A DNA stretch of 35,740 bases from Chara braunii (Eukaryota; Streptophyta; Charophyceae; Charales; Characeae): NCBI GenBank assembly GCA_003427395.1, contig BFEA01000342.1:61382-97121 (forward strand), written 5' to 3'. Below are positions 1-9,186 of the stretch, piece by piece. Each line of letters begins with the position of its first letter. Position 1 is the stretch's first letter. The notes beneath the pieces were generated by a model. That model did no database searches. It was given only the letters and a program-made list of their open reading frames with translations, and was not told the origin of the DNA. The position numbers and the translations under genes were made by a program.

Positions 1-4
1 GTGC

Positions 5-29
5 CCGGGTTCAAGCCCCGGTGGCTGCA
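5..29 (+). tRNA. 3' end of a tRNA or tRNA-like repeat, cut by window edge
   Basis: A perfect 5-bp T-stem (CCGGG at 5-9 with CCCGG at 17-21) closes a 7-nt loop TTCAAGC, followed by seven bases that could be the 3' acceptor strand and an A discriminator at 29. The loop fits the Pol III B box (GTTCAAGCC). The 5' part lies outside the window and no T-run terminator follows closely, so it may be a tRNA-derived SINE or a remnant rather than a working tRNA gene. Confidence 0.35.
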
Positions 30-42
30 ATTGCAAGACTAT

Positions 43-59
43 GGATATATAATATATCC
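43..59. promoter_or_regulatory. 17-nt perfect AT palindrome with TATA-like core
   Basis: GGATATAT-A-ATATATCC reads the same on both strands around the central A and contains a TATA-like stretch just upstream of a G-rich tract (59-80). It could be a TATA region or simply a palindrome. No convincing coding region follows, so a promoter role is a guess. Confidence 0.25.
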
Positions 60-285
60 GGGAGCGGGGCGGGGCAGCGGGGCAGCGTGGGCACGTGGCG
101 CGTGCGCCGGCCTTGGCCTTGGCGCTTGCGCGCACGTGCGTGGTCACCCTCTCTTCTTCTTTTCGCCACGTGTCCGCGTTGTTTTCAACCAAAAAACCCT
201 GAAAATCCCGCTGTCGGGATTACACCTATCCCGCACCCGCTGTTGCCTGCGGGGGGAAGGGCGGGTTGGAGCCGGGACCGTTCCC

Positions 286-297
286 GCTCTGATACCA
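286..297 (-). other. Primer-binding-site-like match to initiator tRNA-Met
   Basis: On the minus strand this reads TGGTATCAGAGC, the common plant LTR-retrotransposon primer-binding site complementary to initiator tRNA-Met. One to two bases before it (minus sense) lies a ...GGCACA end, as expected for an LTR terminus. If real, a minus-strand LTR occupies DNA to the right of 298 and the internal region runs left out of the window. No partner LTR can be checked here. Confidence 0.45.
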
Positions 298-449
298 GTG
301 TGCCGGACCCGCCGGGATGGCGGTCCGTTAGGATGGAGACGAAGGAGGAGGTAGAGATGGAGCTGGAGGGGACAGCGCAACTCCGACGCAGACTCCACAT
401 GCAAGTACTCCAAGATCTGCGAAATTGAAGAGAATACCGAAAAACAGAC

Positions 450-632
450 TGCAGCTGGGGTATACCCCCAGCGGACTGACTGGACTGGACTGGACTGGCC
501 TGGTACCGACCGTGGTACCGGGCGGGACTGGACTGGACTGAAACAATATACGGCCTGTGGGGTCAGGCCACGGCCTGGTCCCACAGGCCGAACTGGCAAA
601 TAGCCAAATAGGCCCTGGCTGTAGGCCAGGGC
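450..632. repeat. GGACT-rich tract with four strong hairpins
   Basis: A run of GGACT pentamers (about 473-545) is mixed with perfect or near-perfect inverted repeats: GCTGGGG/CCCC(C)AGC around TATA at 454-472; a GGTACC-based pair at 499-522; an 11-bp perfect arm pair at 551-561 and 580-590; and GCCCTGGC/GCCAGGGC with a 5-nt loop at 612-632. Open frames here are on both strands and look like chance. The segment may belong to the minus-strand LTR suggested by the site at 286. Confidence 0.65.
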
Positions 633-1351
633 AGATGAAGGCCCGCTGCATTCTATCACTACGCTGTGATTACACTTTCCTTCCCTGCCCACTTTCGTCT
701 CCACTCTCACTTCAGGCCTCCCTGCACAAATCACTGAGGCAGCACTTCCGCATGGCTTTCGCAGGAATGACTGAATGGCTGGGCGCTGCCTCCTGACTTA
801 TACTTGTGTAGCTCGTTGGTTTGCCCCATCCCATCGGCCCCATGATACATACAGTCCCTTTTGCCTACTCGTGAAACAACAGTCATGAGTATGACACAGA
901 TTCCTAGAGTCGGCCAGATAACACAGAGTTATAAATATACAAGCAGAGGGCATGAGACACCTTGGACGGAATCAGACCTGACTCGGACTGCACTCAAAAC
1001 ACCCTCGCGCATTCATCAGGGTGTGAATGCCCTTGCCTCGAGTTGTAGACAAGGGGCCAGGGCCGAAATCATATACGGACGAAGGGGGGGCGAGATACGA
1101 AGGAAGAGGAGGAGGAAGGTGACGCCAACTCGATATTTCCAAGATAGCATCTTGAACTGTCAGAGGTGACGAAAATCCGAAATATCGCGAATGACAAATC
1201 TCACAATGTCCCAGATGTCACAAAGACAAGTACATCTCATAAAGGAAGATGACATTAGATCCACAAATAGTCCTCGAATTGTAATCCCAGTGTTGCTGTC
1301 TCAGATATTACCCAAATTTGTAACCATCTCTCTCATGCTGCAGTAATCTCA
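633..1351. other. No gene recognised
   Basis: Mixed-composition DNA with a purine-rich stretch at about 1080-1120. The short open frames (for example 861-1169) have no recognisable motif, no supporting splice signals and no paralogue in the window. Confidence 0.5.
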
Positions 1352-1540
1352 TAAGAGAACTTGGACTAGACTGAGAAGGTAGAGGGAGAAAGAGTGAAAG
1401 AAGAGAAGAGCCAGTAAAGACACAGACGGACAAGACACGAACGGGTACAGACATCAACAAACAAACAACCGGACGCCGGGCATGGTGCATACATTATATC
1501 ATTGTTGAGAAAGAGGGGACGATTCACACAGTGTCAGTTG
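1352..1540 (+). repeat. First copy of 189-bp exact direct duplication
   Basis: This segment is repeated base for base at 1579-1767, and the two copies are separated only by the 38-bp adapter. The right copy continues into unique sequence at 1768 and the left copy is preceded by unique sequence before 1352, as expected when one locus is written twice around a mate-pair junction. It should be treated as an assembly artefact, not a biological tandem repeat. Confidence 0.95.
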
Positions 1541-1578
1541 CTGTCTCTTATACACATCTAGATGTGTATAAGAGACAG
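1541..1578. other. Tn5/Nextera mosaic-end junction adapter (contamination)
   Basis: The sequence is CTGTCTCTTATACACATCT joined directly to its reverse complement AGATGTGTATAAGAGACAG. This is two Tn5 mosaic ends back to back, the circularisation junction of a Nextera mate-pair library. A minus-strand reading frame through it gives the peptide VSYTHLDVYKRQ, a translation artefact of this adapter. It is synthetic and not part of the genome. Confidence 0.98.
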
Positions 1579-1767
1579 TAAGAGAACTTGGACTAGACTG
1601 AGAAGGTAGAGGGAGAAAGAGTGAAAGAAGAGAAGAGCCAGTAAAGACACAGACGGACAAGACACGAACGGGTACAGACATCAACAAACAAACAACCGGA
1701 CGCCGGGCATGGTGCATACATTATATCATTGTTGAGAAAGAGGGGACGATTCACACAGTGTCAGTTG
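1579..1767 (+). repeat. Second copy of 189-bp exact direct duplication
   Basis: Identical to 1352-1540. The true locus probably has this segment once. About 227 bp (one copy plus the adapter) appears to be excess in this assembly. Confidence 0.95.
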
Positions 1768-1904
1768 TGAGCTTTTACTGTGATCTTATTTGGTAAAACT
1801 CGTGATGCAAATCTGCTTTGGTTCGGGGTCACGACTATCCGGCCTTGCGTATACAATATTGTTTGATTGCTGAAGTTCGTTATGACTTATATTCCCTATT
1901 ACTA

Positions 1905-1935
1905 TTGTTGTTGTTATTATTATTATTTCTACTAT
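1905..1935. repeat. TTA/TTG microsatellite at outer LTR edge
   Basis: Short runs of GTT then ATT/TTA directly precede the unit beginning TGAGGATCGAGCC. The right copy has the same arrangement in reverse (35567-35683), much longer. Because both outer edges carry it, the microsatellite is probably part of the element or seeded by it. Confidence 0.6.
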
Positions 1936-3392
1936 GAGGATCGAGCCTCAAGTGGCCCTATCAGACCTCACCTTGTTCTGAGTCTGGCCCCAGCAAGCGA
2001 AACGGCCGCCCGAAGCGAAGGCGGACCTGATTATTCGTTTCAGGCCCAATACGACATTTCCGTATATGGGCATTTAGACTCATGCAGCACATCAGTTGGT
2101 TGAGTGAACGTGCAGGCCTCACTAAGCTGCGCCGTACAACTGGCCCAGGCCACGAAAGTTGTGTCTGGGCACCTACACACAAAACAGGGCATAGGCGGCC
2201 ATAGCAAGGCGACTGGGCGTCAGAGGGTGCAACGGATGATCGGGTGATCTTCAGGAATAAAGCGTTGTGTGGGACAGTCAAGGTCTGATTAAGGATAACG
2301 AGATACTTACCTGATACGAGTAGGAGAGGTCGCCGACGGTATGGGCAGACATGTGAACCGAAGTGAACCTGTTGTGTGAACCAGCTGCAGCGTAGGATAG
2401 CATGGTAAAGTAGGCTGGGCGTTGTGCGCCAGACAAAGATAGCAACTCTGGATACTGCGTTGGTGTGGCCTGTGGTTTGGACATTGGCTTATTACTTCAT
2501 TGTATTGCTCTATTTGGGTAGTTACTCAATGCATATGCACTCTATATTCATGCGTGAATAAAGTAGACATCTATTGAATTCGAAGTTTGGTTTTCTATAA
2601 AATATATGCCTTACATTATTAGTATTATTATTATTAGTACTATTATTATTTATTGATTATTAAGTATTTATGCTTATTTTTATTAAGCATCATGTGACAG
2701 GGAAGGAAAGGAAAGCAGGGCAGTGTAGAGGAAAAAGGATATCGTCACCATGATGATGGTGTCTACCTCCATTATCCTTTTTCCGTGATCTGAGTTGTCC
2801 TTTCCTCTCTTCTTCACATTTATCCAAGGTTATTGTCGATTGTCATATTCATGCGCACTATCTTGCGAATTTTTGTTCGATTACTGATCGAAGAAGTGGG
2901 GGAAGATCAGATGTGAGGAGATGTAGGGTAATGGAGAGGAGAACAACATCGTCACCGTGTGATAGCTGTCTGCCTCCTTCATCCTTCTCCGCTCTCCCAT
3001 GATCTAATCCCCTCACTTCCCAGTCCTCACAAAACTACCTGAAATGATAAGATATCTTTGAATGAAAAGTCTATTCTGTGGAAGATGAATGTTCAGCCAA
3101 TCTGACAAAAGCAGGGTGATTGCGGAAGCTCTGCCGTAGTTCAGGAGGAACTCTGGAGGCAGGGAACTGTAAGGTAGGCATGTTTCGATCCTTTCCCGTA
3201 TCACTTACTGGCTACGACTCTCTATTGGATTGCATGTATGGATGTATGTTATACATCTTCTTGTTTTCTTCAGGAGTAACACTTTTAGAAAGGGTGAATG
3301 AACATATGTCTGAAGTAAAAACTTTCCTTGATAAAAAAAAGGAACTTAGGAAGAACCGAAAAGTTACCTAGTCTGCCTGGGTTGGAAAGGCA

Positions 3393-5433
3393 AAGCGGTA
3401 AGGTGGAGGCTCTCGTAGGGTCGTCACACCGCTTGAATGAATCTACTCAACTGAATGATGGGGTGCTCGCCGTGCGAAGTTACCCTACCATTCATCTGAC
3501 TAAGGTAACAAGTTGATGAAATATCTGTTTGACTGCGACATTGCTGACGAGAGGGTGTCGTGCAGTCCCGTCGTTACGGTACAGACTAGGTCTAGGAAGT
3601 AATCTGGTACTTCCGTGAAGTACATTCCTTCAGTCTAACAAAAGTGAAATTGATCCGGTACTATCGTGAAGTACATTCTTTCAGTTTAACGAAAGCCATT
3701 TGATCCCGTACTTCCGTGAAGTACATTCCTTCAGTTTAGCAAAAGTCATTTGATCCGGTACTTCCGAGAATTACATTCCTTCAGTTTAACAAAAGTCATT
3801 TGATCGAGTACTTCCGTGAAGTACATTCCTTCAGTTTAACGAAAGTCATTTGATCCTGTACTTCCGCGAAGTACATTCCTTCAGTTTAACAAGAGTCATT
3901 TGGTCCGGTACTTCCGAGAAATACATTCCTTCAGTTTAACAAAAGTCATTTAATTCGGTACTTCTGTGAAGTACATTCCTTCAGTTTAATGAAAGTCATT
4001 TACTCCCATACTTCCGTGAAGTACATTCCTTCAGTTTAACAAAAGTCATTTGATCCGGTGCTTCCGTGAAGTACATTCCTTCAGTTTAGCAAAAGTCATT
4101 TGATCCGGTACTTTCGTGAAGTACATTCCTTCAGTCTAATGAACATCAATTTGATCGAGTACTTTCGTAAAGTACATTGTATCAGTCTAACGAAAGTCGA
4201 TTTGATCCGGTACTTCAGTGAAGTACGCTTCTTCACATTTAACAAAGAGTCATCTTGATCCGGTACTTTCGAGAAGTACACTTCTTCAAACATAACAAAA
4301 ATCATGTGAGTCGGTACTCCCGTAGGATACCCTCTTTCAGTCATTTAAAAAAAGCAAAATTAACCCGATACTCTCGTAAAATACGGAGGCTTACAAAGGC
4401 AAAGGGTAGCAGGAGGCCTCCGTGAGGTTCTTCTATCACTAATCAAACCAGACTGAGGAGGGAATTGAGTACTCCCGGGTGAGTGCACAAACTCCTAAGT
4501 CTAAGTCGATCTGTCCGCCTTCCCGTGGGAGTCAACATACCTTTTGCTCACTTACGGCGCATAGGCCAGATAGGTGAGCTGTCAGGGCGACTCAATTAAG
4601 AGTTGTTTTTTGTCTCCTATGCATCAAACTGGTGGTAGGATGGCTCCCGGGTGGGTTATCCTAACACTTGTTTGATATGAAGGTCAACTAACGGAAGCAA
4701 AAAGTAAGGTGATTATGGTGAACCATTAAAGGAATACTCCGAGGTGAGTAACCTTACGACTTGTTTAGGTATGACTAATGTACGATATAAATAAGTACTA
4801 ACGATCCACCTGATTAACATTTTAGTAGGACATGGAAGGCTTCCGTGGGGTCATCCTAATGCTTGCATAACTCAATCTTAACGGGTCTAACAAGATAGTC
4901 CAGCAAAGGGAGGATCTGGTGTTTGCCAGAATCCGCTAACATAACCCTAGCTCGTCTAACTTTGAGATAGTACTAGGGTGGTTCCCGTAGGGTCATCCTA
5001 TTACACTTTCAAGGGAAAGACTGAGGTTTGATCAAGGAGTAATAGAAGGAGGCTTCCGTGAAGACTGCCTATTAGTAGCTTTAAATTTGTATTGATACCT
5101 GGATCTAGAAAGTCTTCTGAGTATTGGACCAAGTGTTGAAACAATTCAACATAGGCCTTCTAACAATCTGCTTAACTAATAAAAGGATACTCTCGGGTGA
5201 GTTATCCGATCACTTGCACTAGATGCATGAGCTGCTTGATTGTATGAGGACTACATGGACTTTGAGGGGTGACTGAGTGCTCCCGTGGGGCTACTCGAGT
5301 ACTCCTTTGACTAACCGACTTGCCTAGAGTTGATCAAGTAGTACAAGATTCCCGGGTGCATCAACCTACTACTTGCGTATGTCAGGATAAGAAGAAGAGA
5401 AGGGAAAAGGAGTGCTCCATCGGGGACGACTCC
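3393..5433. repeat. Hairpin array in left LTR
   Basis: A succession of about 30 short inverted repeats sharing a core close to CTTCCGTGAAG or CTCCCGTGGG. It opens with long hairpins (3393-3434 with AAGCGGT/ACCGCTT; 3440-3490; 3549-3572). Next comes a tandem array of about 16 units of ~50 bp (about 3605-4385), most containing GTACTTC-CGT-GAAGTAC or a variant. It ends with more widely spaced hairpins with different outer arms, for example 4637-4662 (AGGAT/ATCCT), 5041-5073 (AATAG/CTATT) and 5409-5433 (GGAGT/ACTCC). The right LTR has the same series at 32283-34018. No coding function is supported. Confidence 0.85.
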
Positions 5434-5910
5434 AAAGGTTCCTTAAAAGGAACGTAAGAGAAGGCAAATATCGCGGGGAAAAGGAATTAGAGAAAGAAGA
5501 CACCCCGTTTAGCCACAGTTCATCAGAGAAAATCGTCACTGGTTTGAGTCGATCTCGACCAAACTACCGCATACGCACTAGAGGGTGTGCTTATCTGCAA
5601 GAGAGAGAATGCAAGGACTGGGAGTAGGGAAACATGAATTTCCCTGAGAGAATTAATGACATAGGCAAGAAACTCCTTGAAATAAAAGGAGGGGGTGTGG
5701 CAGACGGTTCAGGGTAAATAGAAGCTAGGGGTTGGACTTTGGGATGTTGATCCCAAAACTCACAAACAAGAAACTAAGGGCTTGACACTTAGATATCATT
5801 ATGTAAGGATCAAGTGGGGATGTTGAATCATTGTTGACCTGTGTGTGTGCAGGTCTTTGCTTTGGTCTACTGCAATTGAAGAAGAAGTCCTACATAAGGG
5901 ATTCAATTTT

Positions 5911-5930
5911 CTGTTATCACTCGATAACAG
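5911..5930. repeat. Perfect 8-bp hairpin in LTR
   Basis: CTGTTATC-ACTC-GATAACAG. The same stem is kept in the right LTR at 31783-31802, where the loop reads GAGT (the reverse complement of ACTC). It is a candidate terminator, polyadenylation or protein-binding structure, but its role is unknown. Confidence 0.6.
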
Positions 5931-6575
5931 GTCGGTCGTTGCCTTTAACTCTTTCCACGTTGACTTGATACCTACATCCAAAAACAAACCCTGTGGTCAA
6001 TAAAACTGCCACAAGTGGTCATCGCCTAAATGGTCCTGGTCACTCTCAAGGGTCCTTTGAATAAATGTGAGGGGGCTAGGCTTGCATCTCAGGAAAGATA
6101 GAACGGTCATGCATGGTTTGGGGAGTGAGGGACAATGTAAGTGGTTGATGGTTGACGCCGTTAGTGCATGGCATGTGAATTGTCTTTGCATTATGTTGTG
6201 CAGGTCTGTTTTATGCATGATTTGGGCTGGACTGGAATTGACATCGTGAAGAGTTTGGACACTCAGCACTTGTGAAAGTGGGAAGGGTTCCCAGCGGTAA
6301 TACCTCGCTATTCATAATCAAGTCTTTTATACTATCTGATGGTCAGTCATACGTTGAGAGAAATAAATTATCTTGGTAGTGACAAGGTTTTGATACGTTC
6401 ATAATAGAGGTCAGAAGGAGAAAGTGTTTTGAAAACAAAAGCGGGAATAGACGACCGTCTCAAAGTTCGACATGAATATCTGACGGGTCAGTCCGAAGCG
6501 TCTTACCGCGCGTACCCCATTTCATGCTACAGCGATCGAGCGAACGCCCTCGGCCAACCTACCTCTGCTCAGGCA

Positions 6576-6582
6576 TATAAAA
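6576..6582 (+). promoter_or_regulatory. TATA box of left LTR
   Basis: CATATAAAAAG lies about 245 bp before the LTR end, and the right LTR keeps CATATAAAAG on the minus strand. About 20 nt downstream (6603-6614) is TAGCTCAGCAGG, which fits a tRNA D-arm/A-box pattern and is also kept in the right copy. Transcription would start near 6605, giving a ~215-nt R/U5 before the primer-binding site. The assignment rests on position and conservation only. Confidence 0.6.
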
Positions 6583-6649
6583 AGCCTTCGCACGTGGGCC
6601 GGTAGCTCAGCAGGGATACGCCTACCTAAGGGTGGTGACTACCCCTTGG

Positions 6650-6661
6650 GTAGAGGTAAGT
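6650..6661 (+). promoter_or_regulatory. Perfect 5' splice donor in LTR leader
   Basis: AGAG|GTAAGT with the cut between 6655 and 6656 matches the full eukaryotic donor consensus. The right LTR preserves it on the minus strand (31034-31043). It sits about 50 nt downstream of the expected transcription start, so a leader could be spliced to downstream acceptors. Candidates are 8090, 9164, 10225 and 17013. Confidence 0.6.
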
Positions 6662-6824
6662 TGTACCTCGCGACGTTCCGACCTGCCGCAGGGCGTTGTG
6701 AGAGGTATAGCACGCACGCACGGTTGGAGTGGTAACTGTTTCTTATAAGACGAAACAACCTGCGTGAGACGACCGTGAGGTTCAGCGCACCCCAGCAGGG
6801 CGCAGGACTGCCGCTCGCGACAAG

Positions 6825-6842
6825 TGGCGCCGTTGCTGGGGA
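6825..6842 (+). other. Primer-binding site, tRNA-Asp type
   Basis: TGGCGCCGTTGCTGGGGA matches the complement of the plant tRNA-Asp 3' end (including CCA) at 17 of 18 positions. It starts 2 nt after the ...CGACA end of the left LTR, exactly where minus-strand DNA synthesis is primed in LTR retrotransposons. It marks the start of the internal region of the rightward element. Confidence 0.85.
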
Positions 6843-7441
6843 CCTTCGGTTGCCTGCCGAGGTCCTATGTGAACGGACCTGGGCTTGGTTTATTGAAGCC
6901 CTAACAAAACGACAAGTAAAAGGGTAAGATAGTATGTGAGTCTTCACCAGGTAAAATATAATATTTTGTTGGTACGGACCTAGTGTAGGAAAGGGTGCTT
7001 TGGGAATACGACAAGTGCGAGTTGATACCCTGAATAACATCTCGACAAGCTTAGTTTGTACGTCCCCTTGGAAGAAACTTGTTCCTTTTGGCTGCTAGAG
7101 GGAGATCATAAAAAATCATCCAAAGCGGAAAACCTAATTGGAAGCTACAAAGTTCATTCGAAAGTTTTTTTCTCTGTAATAGACCTGTCTGATTGTGACA
7201 CTTCTTCCTATCATTCATACATCGGGTAGGAATTCATTAGTAACTATACATATCTTGATTTTAGGTATTACCTCAATTACGTACTTAGGGTTCTCCTCCT
7301 TGAGGTAAAGCTTTCCACCATACCTCGCGGAACCTTAACTGGAAGAGGTAGAGGAGGACGACAAGGAAAAGCGGCAGAAAGGCCGATAGACTTAACGAGG
7401 GAAAGAGCAGAGCCTAAAGAAGAAGAGGAGGAAGAATAAAA
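6843..7441 (+). other. Retroelement leader (untranslated)
   Basis: About 600 bp with no supported ORF. It holds a 9-bp perfect inverted repeat, TTACCTCAA at 7268-7276 and TTGAGGTAA at 7300-7308, a possible packaging or dimerisation structure. A purine-rich run (7340-7440) leads up to an ATG at 7442. Confidence 0.5.
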
Positions 7442-7817
7442 ATGGGAAGGAGTGCGTTTGCGCCGGCGTCTAGAGGATTTTCGCGAGCGCAGGCCATCCC
7501 CCGAAAATATAGCACATTACTCTTATAAGTATGAACAGCATTATGGCGCTCCGCCGCCGCGATTTGAACTACTTTCATCACGCCCATATCCTGCGCCGTC
7601 GTCTTCCATGGCACGCGGCCCTCAACAATTGGCCATAATTCCCCAACCTCCTCAGCCTACCCTTCCACCTCCACCGCCATACGTACTTGACCCTCCCGTG
7701 GAATCTCAGAGTACCCCGACGAACCACCGATTATGTATCACCCTAACATTATTTTTCCTATGCCAAATAGAGATGTGCGGACTAATCTCGTACCTGATAT
7801 ATAAAGGGGTCATCTAG
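7442..7817 (+). pseudogene. Decayed proline-rich ORF after leader
   Basis: An ATG at 7442 opens a 28-codon frame that stops near 7527. A second frame (7452-7817) carries a proline-rich stretch (YPAPSSS, PQPPQPTLPPPPPY) across about 7560-7700 but has no early ATG. The simplest reading is one proline-rich protein broken by a frameshift near 7520. Its place as first ORF after the primer site resembles the extra 5' ORFs of large Ty3/gypsy elements such as Ogre, but no homology is claimed. A TATA-like TATATAAA near 7797 is noted but unproven. Confidence 0.35.
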
Positions 7818-8080
7818 AGGAGGGGAGTAAGGGTAGGTTCTCTCATCGCTGATTAAAAGAGAGACGTGGGAAAATCCATTTGAGTGGAATTGAGAAAGGT
7901 AATTTGGATCCTCATGATCTTTATTGAGGTTAGATCAGGAGAAACTAAAGAATAAAGGGGGTATGCCAACGAAGCTACGGAAAAAAGGTACCTATCTTTA
8001 GGTCAAGCTATTCCATAGTAAGGGTACCCAAGAATTAGTGACTGAAGCAGTACATGGAATAAGTTGTCCTTTGGCTTATC

Positions 8081-8090
8081 CTTGTGACAG
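8081..8090 (+). promoter_or_regulatory. Candidate 3' splice acceptor for ORF A1
   Basis: A pyrimidine-rich stretch ending TTATCCTTGTGACAG finishes 20 nt before the ATG at 8111. The same AG-(20 to 26 nt)-ATG layout precedes A2, gag, gag2, B1 and B2. Confidence 0.45.
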
Positions 8091-8110
8091 GTCTTCGAGA
8101 TTTGATCAAG

Positions 8111-8887
8111 ATGCCTTATGCAGAGCAGGTGTCCGGGGTCGAGACACCCATTAGGAACAATGATGGTTTGAAAATGACACTGCCTAAAGGGAAAGGCAGG
8201 GCTGAACTTTGCGACACGTGGTGGGACCACTTGTTAGGGGCTGAAGCATTTATATGGGTAGAAAAAAGTTGGGATACGATAGAAGAATGCAGCAGTTTGA
8301 GAGTGACTATTTACCTGTCCGCTCGTTTAAGGCGAGGTCGTCTTAATCGAGGGGAAGAGGGGTATCTGCTACAACTTATCGTGATAGCGGAAGCCGCGCT
8401 CAATGTCTGGATCCGAGAAAGTCAGTGGCAGGAAGCGGGAGAGTTTAGAAGGGAAGTTAAAGTGTTTTCGGCTAACGACTTTGTCCTTTCGATTCGTTAC
8501 ATTAGAACCACGCTCCCTGATTTCGTTATCAACGAGATGTTTAATGGCCAAGCAAGGGTGGAGTTGGCGGTTGAAGCTGCACTAAGAGTATCTAATAGAG
8601 GGTATGACTTCTCCACTCCTCATATGATTTACTTCTTGTACCTAGAGATGACGTCCGAACTAACCGAAAGTGATTTCAGCAACATTTTATCCATCATCGA
8701 CGCATATGCTCGAACCTACCATACGGAGGAAAGGTTTGGTTATTGGAAAAAGATGAAAGAGGAAGTGCGCTCAAGATCTGCGTGGATGGTGTTCCCGCTA
8801 TGTTTGGGTTGGTCTATAATTTTTTGGTCTGGGGATTGGGTTACGGTAGAAGAGATGGAAGAAGAAGAGAGAAAATTTGTATTCTAG
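8111..8887 (+). CDS. ORF A1: unknown retroelement accessory protein (258 aa)
   Basis: Function not recognised. The ATG at 8111 is chosen because it aligns with the first ATG of paralogue A2 (both begin M-x-Y-A) and lies 20 nt after a splice-type AG. The protein has no signal peptide or clear membrane span. Features shared with A2 include WVE near residue 55, a strand-like LRVTIYL, a helix, TLPDFVINEMFNG around residue 140, LYLEM near 175 and YWKKMKEEV near 215. Near the 3' end (about 8770-8825) the reading frame matching A2 (VDGVPAMFGLVY) is shifted by one and then restored, so ~17 residues are out of frame with the ancestral protein. It sits between the leader and gag. It may be structural, regulatory or an RNA-silencing factor, but nothing in the sequence decides this. 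Confidence 0.6.
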   Translation: MPYAEQVSGVETPIRNNDGLKMTLPKGKGRAELCDTWWDHLLGAEAFIWVEKSWDTIEECSSLRVTIYLSARLRRGRLNRGEEGYLLQLIVIAEAALNVWIRESQWQEAGEFRREVKVFSANDFVLSIRYIRTTLPDFVINEMFNGQARVELAVEAALRVSNRGYDFSTPHMIYFLYLEMTSELTESDFSNILSIIDAYARTYHTEERFGYWKKMKEEVRSRSAWMVFPLCLGWSIIFWSGDWVTVEEMEEEERKFVF

Positions 8888-9186
8888 AAATGACAGAAGA
8901 AGATGGCAAGAGAATACGAAGAGCATGAAGAGAGAAAAGAGAAAAAGATGAGACAAAGGGGAATCGGTGAGTACCTAAAGAAGAAGAAGGGATAAGTACC
9001 GAGAAGAGGTAGGAGTGTGATATAAGGAGATAAGAAGATTAGGGTAGAAATGTCTATGTCGGCAAAAGAAAAAGGAAAAATATAGAGGGAGGATATGTCA
9101 ATTCCAAATAGGACTCACATATAAATACTGTGTGTTTTTTGTCTCTCATTTTTGTATCGCTGAGGCCACCAACGAGCATCCCAAAT

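Larger units (their letters stand above)
1894..6822 (+). mobile_element. Giant LTR-like unit, left copy (5' LTR)
   Basis: A ~4.9-kb unit whose reverse complement recurs at 30873-35690 in collinear blocks: for example 1936-2280 with 35230-35566, 2281-2500 with 34990-35225, 3120-3190 with 34240-34300, 5640-6250 with 31480-32050, and 6520-6822 with 30873-31200. Signals in order are an outer TTA microsatellite, a duplicated ~200-bp block (2700-3010), the hairpin array (3393-5433), a 20-nt perfect hairpin (5911-5930), a TATA box (6576), a splice donor (6655/6656) and a terminal ...CGACA. A tRNA-Asp primer-binding site follows 2 nt later at 6825. U3 would be ~4.7 kb and R/U5 ~0.2 kb. The outer boundary is uncertain: TG at 1936 would give TG...CA ends, but homology to the right copy runs out to about 1894. 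Confidence 0.75.

Noticed and set aside
144-734. 196-aa minus-strand ORF
   Set aside because: It crosses the GGACT repeats and hairpins, has no motif, and overlapping frames on both strands are equally open because of the GC-rich composition.
1308-1717. Two nearly identical minus-strand ORFs beginning MHHARRPV
   Set aside because: They are the two artefact copies of the 189-bp duplication, and one reads through the sequencing adapter.
3605-4385. CRISPR-like array of ~50-bp units
   Set aside because: There are no unique spacers, the whole unit repeats with drift, the context is a eukaryotic retroelement, and no cas-like genes are present.
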